Part shown: one piece after another, positions 8,696 through 16,440 of the stretch
Position numbering within the stretch: position 1 is the stretch's first letter
How the letters are laid out: the number at the start of each line of letters is the position of its first letter
Assembly (NCBI GenBank): GCA_902546795.1
Contig: CACCLK010000004.1
Location: 1-51,969, forward strand
DNA: 51,969 nucleotides
From: an uncultured Pelagibacteraceae bacterium
Lineage (GTDB): Bacteria; Pseudomonadota; Alphaproteobacteria; Pelagibacterales; Pelagibacteraceae
Direction of reading: 5' to 3'
The notes under the pieces: model-generated
Told to the model about the DNA's origin: nothing
The model's input: only the letters and a program-made list of their open reading frames with translations
The model's database searches: none
Translations under genes and position numbers: made by a program

Positions 8696-10138
8696 ATGGT
8701 GAATTTGTGGAAAAAATACGACTCTAAAAAAACTTATGACGAGTACTTAAACTCTGACCATAAGTTGCGTAGGCAAGCTGTTATTATCTCTCACATTTTA
8801 GAGAGACATGGCATCAAGAAGTTAAATGAAATTGAAAAGAACTGCGCAAGTACAATAAATGCTAGGGGAATTAATTTTCGAGTTTATTCATCAGGAAAAA
8901 AACTCCAAGAAAAAAAGTGGCCTTTAGATATTATTCCTAGAATTATTCTAAAAAAAGATTGGGCTAAGGTTTCAAAAGGACTACTTCAAAGGGTAAAAGC
9001 TCTTAACCTTTTTATAGACGATGTTTACAACGACAGAAAAATTTTTAAAGACAATATTATTCCTGAAGATTTAGTTTTTAATTCTCCATTTTATTTAAGA
9101 GAGTGCTATGGTTTTTCACCAAAATATAAAGCTTGGTCCAACATTTCAGGAATTGATTTAATAAGAAATATCAATGGTGAGTTCATGGTTCTAGAAGATA
9201 ACTTACGTGTTCCATCAGGAGTTTCTTACATGCTTGAAAATCGAATGGTAATGCGAGATGTCTTTCCTGAATTATTTACAAAATACAAAGTTTCTTCAGT
9301 TCATCAATATCCAAACAAATTATATCACTGTATGCTTGAATGCGTCCCTCGAAAAACAAGAAACCCACACATGTGTGTGTTAACTCCAGGAAGATATAAC
9401 TCAGCTTATTTCGAACATAGATTTTTAGCTGAACAAATGGGTATCGCGCTTGTAGAGGGGAAAGATTTATTCGTTGAAAAAGATTTTGTTTATATGAAAA
9501 CTGTAACAGGCCCTATGAAAGTTGATTGTATTTATAGAAGAATAGACGACAACTTCTTAGATCCAAAAGTTTTTTATAAACATTCTTTGCTTGGAGTACC
9601 TGGTTTATTTAAATGTTGGCGTAAAGGTAATGTTGGTATTGTAAATGCACCTGGGACAGGAATAGCAGATGATAAAGCTATCTATTCTTACGTTGATAAG
9701 ATGATTAAGTTTTATTTAAACGAAGAACCAAAACTAAAACAAGTAAAAACATTTTTATGTAGAAAAAAAATCCATAAAGATCATGTTATCGAAAATATCT
9801 CTAAATTAGTTGTAAAACCTACCAATGGATCAGGTGGTAATGGAATATTAATTGGTCCTAAAGCTTCAAAAGAAGAAAGAGAAAATATGATAGATAAAAT
9901 TAAAGCTAAACCTTGCGATTATATTGCACAACCATTAGAAATTTTATCTACTAATCCAACAATTTCTGAAGAGGGAATTGAACCTAGACATTTAGATTTA
10001 AGACCATTTGTATTAACTGGTAAAAAATCTTGGGTAACAACAGGCGGGCTAACCAGAGTTGCTTTGAAAAAAGGAAGCACAATCGTTAATAGTTCTCAAG
10101 GCGGTGGCTCTAAAGATACTTTAGTTATTGAAAGATAA
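8696..10138 (+). CDS. Circularly permuted ATP-grasp protein (DUF404/DUF407 type)
   Basis: A 480-residue protein of the COG2308-type circularly permuted ATP-grasp family. Recognisable segments are GINFRVYSSGKKLQEKKWPL, LEDNLRVPSGVSYMLENR, VVKPTNGSGGNGILIGP (nucleotide-binding glycine-rich loop) and the C-terminal HLDLRPFVLTG. Members are predicted carboxylate-amine ligases, and neighbourhoods elsewhere link them with an alpha-E protein, a transglutaminase-like protein and Anbu. Here only Anbu is adjacent, divergent across 106 bases. The downstream neighbour is znuA on the other strand, so no alpha-E gene follows. Confidence 0.92.
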   Translation: MVNLWKKYDSKKTYDEYLNSDHKLRRQAVIISHILERHGIKKLNEIEKNCASTINARGINFRVYSSGKKLQEKKWPLDIIPRIILKKDWAKVSKGLLQRVKALNLFIDDVYNDRKIFKDNIIPEDLVFNSPFYLRECYGFSPKYKAWSNISGIDLIRNINGEFMVLEDNLRVPSGVSYMLENRMVMRDVFPELFTKYKVSSVHQYPNKLYHCMLECVPRKTRNPHMCVLTPGRYNSAYFEHRFLAEQMGIALVEGKDLFVEKDFVYMKTVTGPMKVDCIYRRIDDNFLDPKVFYKHSLLGVPGLFKCWRKGNVGIVNAPGTGIADDKAIYSYVDKMIKFYLNEEPKLKQVKTFLCRKKIHKDHVIENISKLVVKPTNGSGGNGILIGPKASKEERENMIDKIKAKPCDYIAQPLEILSTNPTISEEGIEPRHLDLRPFVLTGKKSWVTTGGLTRVALKKGSTIVNSSQGGGSKDTLVIER

Positions 10139-10143
10139 ATTTC

Positions 10144-11190
10144 CTAACATCCTTTAAATGAAGCGTACATACTCTGTAAAAGTTCAGAGTACATGCCTTT
10201 ACCTTTATCTAAAGTCGCACCAAGAGGATCTAGAACACCAGTTTTAATTTTAGTGTCTTTCGCTATTGATTTTATAATTGCCGGATTGAATTGAGGTTCT
10301 GAAAAAAGACAATTTACTTTTTCATGCTCTATAACCTCTCTAATTTCAGATAATTGTTCAGCCCCAGGCAAAACATCTGGATTTACTGTTAAAGCTCCAA
10401 GAACTTTAATACCAAATCTATTTTCAAAATATTGGTAAGCATCATGGAAAACTACAAATCTAAGATTTCCTTTTAGATCTCTTTTAATATTTTTTGTTAA
10501 ATTATCTAATTCAGACTGAGCTTTTTTAGAATTAGCTTTATACTTAGAGCTGTTATCTGGATCTAATTTAACTAATTGTTTTTCGATTTCTTTTACAATT
10601 ACTTTAGCATTCATTGGATCTAACCAAACATGTGGATCGTGTTCACCGTGAGCATGTCCCTCATGCCCGTGATCATCATGTTTAGCTTTTTTATGACCAT
10701 GATCATCGTGTTTCTTTTCTTTATGACCGTGTCCATGATCATCATGTTTTTTCTCTTTATGTCCATGCCCATGATCGTCATGTTTCTTTTCTTTATGACC
10801 GTGTCCATGATCATCATGACCTTCAAATATATTTTTTTCTCTAAACTTAAGTTTTTTAACTCCACTTAAGTCCATTATTTCTACATTAACAGCCTTTTTA
10901 GCAATTGTATTTAATGGTTTTTCTAGGAATGCCTCTAAATCTTCACCAACCCAAATAATTAAGTCAGCTTTTTCAATCATTTTTGCATGTGAAGGTTTTA
11001 GGCTAAATCCATGTGGTGAATTATAGCCGTCAACAATTACATCAGGTTTGCCTACACCATCCATTACGTAACTAGCTAAAGAATGAATAGGTTTTATTGA
11101 TGTGACTACGTTTACATCCGCGTTCACAGAGGACTTAAGCCCAAAGATTAAAAAGATAGTTATTGTAAGCTTTGAAATTTTGTTTAACAT
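10144..11190 (-). CDS. znuA: Zinc ABC transporter substrate-binding protein ZnuA
   Basis: A periplasmic zinc-binding protein of the cluster A-I family. I place the start at the ATG at 11190 (MLNKISKLTITIFLIFGLKS, a good signal peptide). An upstream ATG at 11211 lies inside the Zur operator and adds only non-signal residues. This gives 348 residues. Metal ligands are the His in SIKPIHSLA, the His in DPHVWLDP, the His in VFHDAYQYF and an acidic residue in LFSEPQF. Between the first two ligands lies a long His/Asp/Lys tandem-repeat loop (residues ~125-184). It is divergent from znuC. Confidence 0.95.
   Translation of the reverse strand: MLNKISKLTITIFLIFGLKSSVNADVNVVTSIKPIHSLASYVMDGVGKPDVIVDGYNSPHGFSLKPSHAKMIEKADLIIWVGEDLEAFLEKPLNTIAKKAVNVEIMDLSGVKKLKFREKNIFEGHDDHGHGHKEKKHDDHGHGHKEKKHDDHGHGHKEKKHDDHGHKKAKHDDHGHEGHAHGEHDPHVWLDPMNAKVIVKEIEKQLVKLDPDNSSKYKANSKKAQSELDNLTKNIKRDLKGNLRFVVFHDAYQYFENRFGIKVLGALTVNPDVLPGAEQLSEIREVIEHEKVNCLFSEPQFNPAIIKSIAKDTKIKTGVLDPLGATLDKGKGMYSELLQSMYASFKGC
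10639..10818 (-). repeat. In-frame tandem repeat encoding the ZnuA histidine-rich loop
   Basis: Three near-identical 36-base units encode HDDHGHGHKEKK. A shortened 30-base unit (HDDHGHKKAK) and a diverged tail (HDDHGHEGHAHGEHD) follow. Every unit keeps the frame. Such loops in ZnuA proteins bind extra zinc and may act as a scavenging or sensing arm. The near identity of the units at DNA level indicates recent expansion and potential length variation between strains. Confidence 0.95.
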
Positions 11191-11196
11191 AAGATT

Positions 11197-11227
11197 GTTA
11201 TAATGTAACATTTGTTATAATATAACA
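11197..11227. promoter_or_regulatory. Double Zur-type operator between znuA and znuCB-zur
   Basis: Two adjacent palindromes are present: TTGTTATAATGTAACAT (centred ~11203, one mismatch) and the perfect TGTTATAATATAACA (11213-11227). Both match the known proteobacterial Zur box core GTTATANTATAAC. They occupy the space between the corrected znuA start (11190) and znuC (11251), so both divergent transcripts should be repressed by Zn-loaded Zur, encoded at the end of the right arm. Confidence 0.88.
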
Positions 11228-11250
11228 TTTTAACCGTCAAGGTTTAATTT

Positions 11251-12003
11251 ATGAAAAATGAAAATAAAAAGACTCTCCTTCAAGTTGAAAAAGCTGGTCT
11301 TTCTGTAAACTCTAAAATATTAGTAGAGGGAGTTTCTTTTGAAGTCCGAGAAGGGGAGATCGTCACTTTAATTGGTCCAAACGGATCAGGAAAATCTACA
11401 ACAGCAAAAATAGCGTTAGGAATTCACAAAAATATAATGGGTAATGTAAAAAAATTTACTAATAAGGTCGGTTATGTACCTCAAAAAATATCAATCGATT
11501 GGACTTTACCAATAAGAGTAATTGATTTCATGTTTTTGACCAAAGATTTAAACAACGAGCAAATTAGTGATGCCTTAAATTTAACTGGTGTTGAACATTT
11601 AAAGCAGAAGAGTTTAAGTAACCTCTCAGGCGGCGAGTTTCAAAGAGTTTTAATTGCAAGAGCTATTGCAAAGAAACCTGAGCTCTTAGTTTTAGATGAA
11701 CCTGTTCAGGGCGTAGACTTTAAAGGAGAAGTAGCTATTTATGAATTGATCAAGAAAATTTCAGAAGATCTCAGTTGTGGAATACTTTTAATTTCCCACG
11801 ATTTACATATGGTAATGTCAGCTACTGATCATGTAATCTGTCTAAATGGACACGTGTGTTGTTCTGGCAAACCACACATTGTTGCTCAAGACGAAAAGTA
11901 TAAAGAATTATTTGGAGACCGTGCATCAAAGGTCCTTACTTTATATGAGCATAAACACGATCATACTCATTCTCAAGATGGAACAATAAACCGAAAGCAA
12001 TAA
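11251..12003 (+). CDS. znuC: Zinc ABC transporter ATP-binding protein ZnuC
   Basis: A 250-residue ATPase with Walker A GPNGSGKST, Q-loop VPQKISID, signature LSGGEFQR, Walker B LLVLDEPVQGVD and the switch His in ISHDLHMV. The VGYVPQK and CLNGHVCCSG segments are typical of metal (ZnuC/MntB-type) ATPases. The C-terminus has a His-rich stretch (YEHKHDHTHSQDG) that could touch zinc. It is followed two bases later by znuB and lies just right of the Zur operator. Confidence 0.95.
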   Translation: MKNENKKTLLQVEKAGLSVNSKILVEGVSFEVREGEIVTLIGPNGSGKSTTAKIALGIHKNIMGNVKKFTNKVGYVPQKISIDWTLPIRVIDFMFLTKDLNNEQISDALNLTGVEHLKQKSLSNLSGGEFQRVLIARAIAKKPELLVLDEPVQGVDFKGEVAIYELIKKISEDLSCGILLISHDLHMVMSATDHVICLNGHVCCSGKPHIVAQDEKYKELFGDRASKVLTLYEHKHDHTHSQDGTINRKQ

Positions 12004-12005
12004 TC

Positions 12006-12809
12006 ATGTTTGATGATTTTTTTATAAGAGCTTTATTTGCAGGAATTGGCATCGCTTTGATAACAGGACCTTTTGGTTGTTTCATTATTTGGCGAAGATT
12101 TTCTTTCTTTGCAGGAACTTTAGCTCACTCAGCTTTGTTAGGTGTAACTATGGCAGTTTTTTTCGATATTAATATCGCCTTTGCAGTTTTTTTAATATCT
12201 GCAGCACTGGCAATCATTCTTCTAAAATTACAAAAAAAAACAAAATTACCAAACGATGCTTTACTTGGCTTACTCGCGCACGCCTCATTGGGAGTAGGTT
12301 TTGTTATTTTAGGTTTTTTAACATCAATCAGATTTGATGTAATGGGATTATTATTCGGAGATATACTTGCTGTTAATGAAATTGATTTAATGTTTATTTG
12401 GATAGGAGGTGCATTAATCCTTTTTGTACTAAAATTAATTTGGAAGCCATTATTCGCATCAACAGTAAATTACGATTTAGCTGAAGCAGAGGGCATGAAA
12501 CCAGATAAGATAAATGCAATATTTACAATTTTAATGGCTGCAATAATTGCAATTTCTATAAAAATTGTGGGACTACTATTAATAACTGGAATGTTAATTA
12601 TACCTGCAGCAATGGCCAGGAACATTTCAAACAATCCTCAACAAATGGTTGTCCTATCAATAGTTGGCGGACTTTTATCAGTAATGATAGGATTGTTTTC
12701 ATCGTTAGAATTTAATACTCCATCTGGACCTTCAATCATAACTGCAGCTTTAATACTTTTTTGTTTTTCACTTATTAAGTTTAAAAAATATTCCGAATTG
12801 AAAAAATAA
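12006..12809 (+). CDS. znuB: Zinc ABC transporter permease ZnuB
   Basis: A 267-residue ABC-3 family permease with about eight hydrophobic segments. The N-terminal FIIWRRFSFFAGTLAHSALL segment and the later LLLITGMLIIPAAMARN segment are diagnostic of ZnuB/MntC-type metal permeases. It should form the homodimeric zinc channel of the inner membrane, energised by ZnuC. Its short spacing to znuC and zur indicates a single Zur-repressed transcript. Confidence 0.95.
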   Translation: MFDDFFIRALFAGIGIALITGPFGCFIIWRRFSFFAGTLAHSALLGVTMAVFFDINIAFAVFLISAALAIILLKLQKKTKLPNDALLGLLAHASLGVGFVILGFLTSIRFDVMGLLFGDILAVNEIDLMFIWIGGALILFVLKLIWKPLFASTVNYDLAEAEGMKPDKINAIFTILMAAIIAISIKIVGLLLITGMLIIPAAMARNISNNPQQMVVLSIVGGLLSVMIGLFSSLEFNTPSGPSIITAALILFCFSLIKFKKYSELKK

Positions 12810-12831
12810 TGTTTAATTGGTAAATTATATT

Positions 12832-13230
12832 ATGGCACAAGCACAAACACTTTCTAGAAATCAACAAATCGTTTTAGATATTATTGAAAAAGCAAAGGGT
12901 CCTTTAAAAGCTTACTCTATTTTATTCAACGTACAAAAAAAAGGAATAAATGCTCCACAACAAATTTATAGAGCTTTAGATAAGTTAATTGAAATGGGTA
13001 AAATTCATAAAATTGAGAGTAAAAATGCTTTTGTTGCATGTAGAAGTTCAGATTGTGAAATTTCAAAAGCTACTGCGTTTTCAATTTGTGAAAGTTGTGA
13101 AATGGTTGATGAGATAAGCGATGCTAAGCTTTCAAGATATTTGTCTGGTTTTAACGCTAAAAAAGGAATGAAATTTAAAAGATTTAACCTAGAATTTTTT
13201 GGTATCTGTAAAAAGTGTAAAAAAAGTTAA
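12832..13230 (+). CDS. zur: Zinc uptake regulator, Fur family (Zur)
   Basis: A 132-residue Fur-family repressor. The ATG at 12832 (MAQAQTLSRNQQ) is chosen over a TTG at 12817. Residues ~8-70 form the winged helix (LKAYSILFNV, INAPQQIYRALDKLIEMGKI). The second half carries structural-zinc cysteines ICESC and ICKKC, plus CRSSDC where Fur would have its His-rich regulatory site, as in the Zur branch. Being cotranscribed with znuCB and lying behind two Zur boxes implies autoregulation. Iron-responsive Fur itself is not encoded here. Confidence 0.92.
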   Translation: MAQAQTLSRNQQIVLDIIEKAKGPLKAYSILFNVQKKGINAPQQIYRALDKLIEMGKIHKIESKNAFVACRSSDCEISKATAFSICESCEMVDEISDAKLSRYLSGFNAKKGMKFKRFNLEFFGICKKCKKS

Positions 13231-13275
13231 TCATCAATTCGTAATCAATATTTCTGCGACAATACTGTCTTTCCA

Positions 13276-13296
13276 TTAGATTTTTATTTAATCTAA
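13276..13296. promoter_or_regulatory. Small inverted repeat upstream of proX1
   Basis: TTAGATT (13276-13282) and AATCTAA (13290-13296) are perfect arms around a 7-base spacer, about 25 bases before the proX1 start. It could be an operator or a weak leader hairpin. Chance occurrence in this AT-rich DNA cannot be excluded. Confidence 0.3.
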
Positions 13297-13320
13297 AATA
13301 ATCATAACAAAAGGATAAAT

Positions 13321-14262
13321 ATGAAATTATTAAAAATACTTACAACTATATTTTTTATTTCATTAATAAATTTTTCGTTAAATGCAAAAGAAATAAAAAT
13401 GGGTAAAGCTGATTGGGATACAGGTTATTTCCAAGCAGAGGTTTATAAAAAAGCACTAGAAAAAATGGGTTATAAAGTTACTGGCCCAACTGTTATGAAG
13501 CCACAGGTTTTCTACGTTGCAGCAGCAGCAGGGGATATGGATCTTTGGGTTAATGGTTGGTTTGGAAACCACGACTCTTATGTTAAAGAGGCTATGGGTA
13601 AAGTTAAGCCTGTAGGTTATGTTGCTAAAAGCGGCGGCTTACAAGGTTACCTAATAGACAAAAAAACAGCGGATAAATTTAACATCAAATCTGTTATGGA
13701 CATTAAAAATCACGCTAAAGAGTTTGATTCAAATGGTGATGGGAAAGCAGATATGGTTGCCTGTCATCCGGGATGGGGTTGTGAAAAAATTATATCCAGG
13801 CATTTTGAGGAACTAGGTCTGGGTGAATTTATTAATCCAATAAAAGCAGATTACTCAGCGGCTATGGCGGATATAATTTCAAGATACAAAAACGGCAAAT
13901 CAGTATTGTTTTATACTTGGACTCCAAATTGGACAGTCGGCACTTTAAAATTAGGTGAGGATGTAGTTTGGATCGAAGCTCCTTTTAGTGAAACAAAGGT
14001 GGTTAGCGTACCAAATGCAACAAAATCAAAACTTAATATGGGATTTGGTGTAAACGACATTAGACCAGCTGCAAATGTTGATTTTTTGAAAGCCAATCCA
14101 AAAGTTGAAAAGTTTTTAAAAAAAGCATCTATACCTTTAGCAGATATTGCTGCTCAGAACTTGAAAATGAATAAAGGTGAGAAAAGTGAAAAGGCTATAA
14201 AAAAACATGCAGAAGAATGGATTAAAGCCAACGAGAGCACTTTTAATAGTTGGATAAATTAA
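13321..14262 (+). CDS. proX: Quaternary-amine (glycine betaine/proline-type) binding protein, copy 1
   Basis: A 313-residue OpuAC/ProX-family periplasmic protein with a 22-residue signal peptide ending near SLNA. Aromatic residues suited to a trimethylammonium cage appear in ADWDTGYF, WVNGWFG and YTWTPNWTVG. A DSNGDGKAD stretch resembles a calcium-binding loop. Likely ligands are glycine betaine, proline betaine, DMSP or TMAO; the exact one cannot be read from sequence. A strongly similar second copy follows after a hairpin, and a permease gene after that, but no ATPase gene. Confidence 0.92.
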   Translation: MKLLKILTTIFFISLINFSLNAKEIKMGKADWDTGYFQAEVYKKALEKMGYKVTGPTVMKPQVFYVAAAAGDMDLWVNGWFGNHDSYVKEAMGKVKPVGYVAKSGGLQGYLIDKKTADKFNIKSVMDIKNHAKEFDSNGDGKADMVACHPGWGCEKIISRHFEELGLGEFINPIKADYSAAMADIISRYKNGKSVLFYTWTPNWTVGTLKLGEDVVWIEAPFSETKVVSVPNATKSKLNMGFGVNDIRPAANVDFLKANPKVEKFLKKASIPLADIAAQNLKMNKGEKSEKAIKKHAEEWIKANESTFNSWIN

Positions 14263-14283
14263 GAAAAAAATTAGCAAATAAGA

Positions 14284-14311
14284 ATATATGCGCACCTAAG
14301 TGCGCATATAT
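14284..14311. repeat. Perfect 12-bp hairpin between the two proX copies
   Basis: ATATATGCGCAC (14284-14295) pairs with GTGCGCATATAT (14300-14311) around a CTAA loop, 21 bases after the proX1 stop. No clean T tract follows directly, so it may be a processing or stability hairpin protecting the upstream mRNA, or a weak terminator. Confidence 0.8.
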
Positions 14312-14351
14312 GACATAACTCACTTTTTAGTTGTATTACGGTTACATTAAA

Positions 14352-14392
14352 CTCCTATACATGTTACATTTTTTTTAAATTTAGGAGGGAAG
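14352..14392 (+). promoter_or_regulatory. Strong ribosome site of proX2 with a possible anti-SD partner
   Basis: TAGGAGGGA (14382-14390), directly before the ATG at 14393, is the strongest Shine-Dalgarno sequence seen in this window. CTCCTA at 14352-14357 is its exact complement over six bases, with a 24-base loop between. A fold masking the ribosome site is therefore possible. The stem is short, so this is tentative. Confidence 0.4.
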
Positions 14393-15337
14393 ATGAAATA
14401 TTTAAAACATTTAGTAGTATCATTGGTCGCAGCAATTACCATTAGTAGTGGGGCTATTGCTAATGAAATCAAAATGGGTAAAGCAGACTGGGATACGGGT
14501 TATTTCCAGGCTGAGATCTATAAAGCAGCTTTAGAGAAGATGGGTTACAAAGTTTCTGGCCCAACTGTAATGAAACCACAAGTTTTTTATGTTGCAGCAA
14601 CTGCTGGAGATGTTGACCTTTGGGTTAACGGCTGGTTTGGAACTCATGACGGGTATATCGCAGAGTCTAAAGGTAAAGTAAAACCAGTTGGCTATGTAAT
14701 GAAGGGTGGAGGAGCCCAAGGCTATTTAATTGATAAAAAATCGGCAGATAAATTTGGTATCAAGAGCGTAATGGATATCAAAAAACACGCAAAAGAGTTT
14801 GACTCTAATGGTGATGGAAAAGCAGACATGGTTGCTTGCCCTCCAGGCTGGGGTTGTGAGAAAGTAATCTCAAAACATTTCGAAGAGCTTGGATTAGGTG
14901 ATTTTATCAATCCAGTAAAAGCAGACTACTCAGCTTCAATGGCAGATGCAGTGTCTAAATACAAAAATGGAAAATCAATTCTATTTTATACATGGACACC
15001 AAATTGGACTGTTGGCGCTTTAAAACTTGGTAAAGACGTAGTTTGGATTGAAGTACCTTACAGCGCAACTAAAGCAACTAAAATTGCAAACGCGACTAAA
15101 TCTAAAATAAATTTAGGTTTTGGTGCTGATGATATTAGACCAGCAGCGAATGTTAATTTTCTTAAGGCAAATCCAAAAGTAGAAAAAATGCTAAAAAAAG
15201 CTTCAATTCCTCTTGGAGATATTGCTGCTCAGAACTTGAAAATGAACAAGGGTGAGAAAAGCGAAAAGGCTATTAAGAAACACGCAGCTGAATGGATAAA
15301 AGCTAATCAAAGCACTTTTGATAGTTGGATTAAGTAA
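14393..15337 (+). CDS. proX: Quaternary-amine (glycine betaine/proline-type) binding protein, copy 2
   Basis: A 314-residue paralogue of the preceding gene; by eye roughly four residues in five are identical in the mature part, with unrelated signal peptides (here ending SGAIA). The same aromatic cage motifs and the DSNGDGKAD loop are kept. Differences such as AAAAGDMD/ATAGDVD and ACHPGWG/ACPPGWG could tune ligand preference. It has its own very strong ribosome site. The permease gene follows 18 bases later. Tandem duplication is the simplest origin. Confidence 0.92.
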   Translation: MKYLKHLVVSLVAAITISSGAIANEIKMGKADWDTGYFQAEIYKAALEKMGYKVSGPTVMKPQVFYVAATAGDVDLWVNGWFGTHDGYIAESKGKVKPVGYVMKGGGAQGYLIDKKSADKFGIKSVMDIKKHAKEFDSNGDGKADMVACPPGWGCEKVISKHFEELGLGDFINPVKADYSASMADAVSKYKNGKSILFYTWTPNWTVGALKLGKDVVWIEVPYSATKATKIANATKSKINLGFGADDIRPAANVNFLKANPKVEKMLKKASIPLGDIAAQNLKMNKGEKSEKAIKKHAAEWIKANQSTFDSWIK

Positions 15338-15355
15338 GGATCAAGGTTAATTTTA

Positions 15356-16207
15356 ATGAGTTTAAAATTAGCCCCATCAGATTATGAGATTTATATTCCA
15401 CTAGGTGAGTGGATAGAGAGTAACATTAAAGGGTGGCTTTTTGAACAAAGGCCACTTTTTAAAAAAATCTCAGCCCCAATAGACACTGTTTTAAATAGTT
15501 TAGATAGTCTTTTTAATTTTATTCCATTTCCAATTATTCTTTTAATATTTGTTTTTTTTGCTTACAGAACTAATGGAATTAAATTTGCATTTTTTTCATT
15601 TTTGAGCTTGCTTTTTATTGACCTGGTTGATCTTTGGTCAGAAAGTATGACCACACTCGCGATGATTTTTACAGCTGTTTTATTTTGCATGTTAATAGGT
15701 ATCCCACTAGGTATAATTGCATCGAGAAGCAACACTTTTGAAATGATACTGCGCCCAATTCTGGATATTATGCAAACTATTCCAAGCTTTGTTTATTTAA
15801 TTCCTGTGGTAATGCTTTTTGGAGTTGGATTAACCCCAGGTGTCGTAGCAACAATTATATTTGCATTACCTCCAATTATTCGTTTAACAAATTTGGGAAT
15901 AAGACAAGTTGGCAAGGGATTTAAAGAGGCCGGTTCAAGCTTGGGGTTATCTAAATTCTTAATTCTTGTAAAAATTGAGATACCATTATCACTCAAAACT
16001 ATTATGGCGGGTGTGAATCAAACATTGATGTTAGCTTTATCAATGGTTGTAATAGCCGCTTTAATTGGTGCAGGTGGATTAGGTTTGACTGTGTACATTG
16101 CATTAGGAAGATTAGATGTAGGATCTGCAGTTATAGGTGGGACAGGAATTGTAATCTTGGCAATTATTTTAGATAGAATTACTCAAAAAATAATTAAAGT
16201 TAGATAA
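15356..16207 (+). CDS. proW: Quaternary-amine ABC transporter permease (ProW/OpuAB type)
   Basis: A 283-residue permease. The N-terminus (GEWIESNIKGWLFEQRPLF) is a cytoplasmic/amphipathic extension typical of ProW. Five to six membrane segments follow, then the EAA-type loop QVGKGFKEAGSSLGLSKFLI and the conserved ALSMVVIAALIGAGGLG. It should carry betaine-type osmolytes or carbon substrates delivered by the two upstream binding proteins. The partner ATPase (ProV) is not encoded beside it: the next gene is on the opposite strand and overlaps the end by 8 bases. Confidence 0.92.
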   Translation: MSLKLAPSDYEIYIPLGEWIESNIKGWLFEQRPLFKKISAPIDTVLNSLDSLFNFIPFPIILLIFVFFAYRTNGIKFAFFSFLSLLFIDLVDLWSESMTTLAMIFTAVLFCMLIGIPLGIIASRSNTFEMILRPILDIMQTIPSFVYLIPVVMLFGVGLTPGVVATIIFALPPIIRLTNLGIRQVGKGFKEAGSSLGLSKFLILVKIEIPLSLKTIMAGVNQTLMLALSMVVIAALIGAGGLGLTVYIALGRLDVGSAVIGGTGIVILAIILDRITQKIIKVR

Positions 16208-16382
16208 CCATACCTAAATTAAAGAGAATAATAAAAATTAGACCTAATACAACAATCCAAATCACAAACTGAGACAAAATTTTTACGAAAGAACCTTTGT
16301 CTATTCCTTTCCACGGCATAAACAAATATGCCACTAAAGTAGACAATATTAAAAATAATAGTAAATTAGTAAATGTAATCAT
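16200..16382 (-). CDS. Small membrane protein (60 aa), function unknown
   Basis: A 60-residue ORF with two clear hydrophobic helices (about 4-22 and 38-58) joined by a short polar link containing MPWKGIDKGSFVK. The gene is convergent with proW and overlaps its last 8 bases. No family function is recognised. The helix-loop-helix design and the absence of a competing frame make it a credible gene; its promoter would lie in the 58 bases before the BASS gene's 3' end. Confidence 0.55.
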   Translation of the reverse strand: MITFTNLLLFLILSTLVAYLFMPWKGIDKGSFVKILSQFVIWIVVLGLIFIILFNLGMVI

Positions 16383-16440
16383 TTTTTATATTGGAATGTA
16401 CGATATTAAATATTAATAATAAACACTATTTTAAGATAAT

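Noticed and set aside
10620-10865. 81-codon frame within znuA on the same strand
   Set aside because: Out-of-frame reading of the same repeat, with low-complexity Met/Lys/Ile content; not a gene.
10630-10869. Met-rich 79-codon open frame opposite the ZnuA histidine loop
   Set aside because: It is an artefact of the antisense reading of the His/Asp repeat; the repeat is explained by ZnuA and there is no ribosome site.
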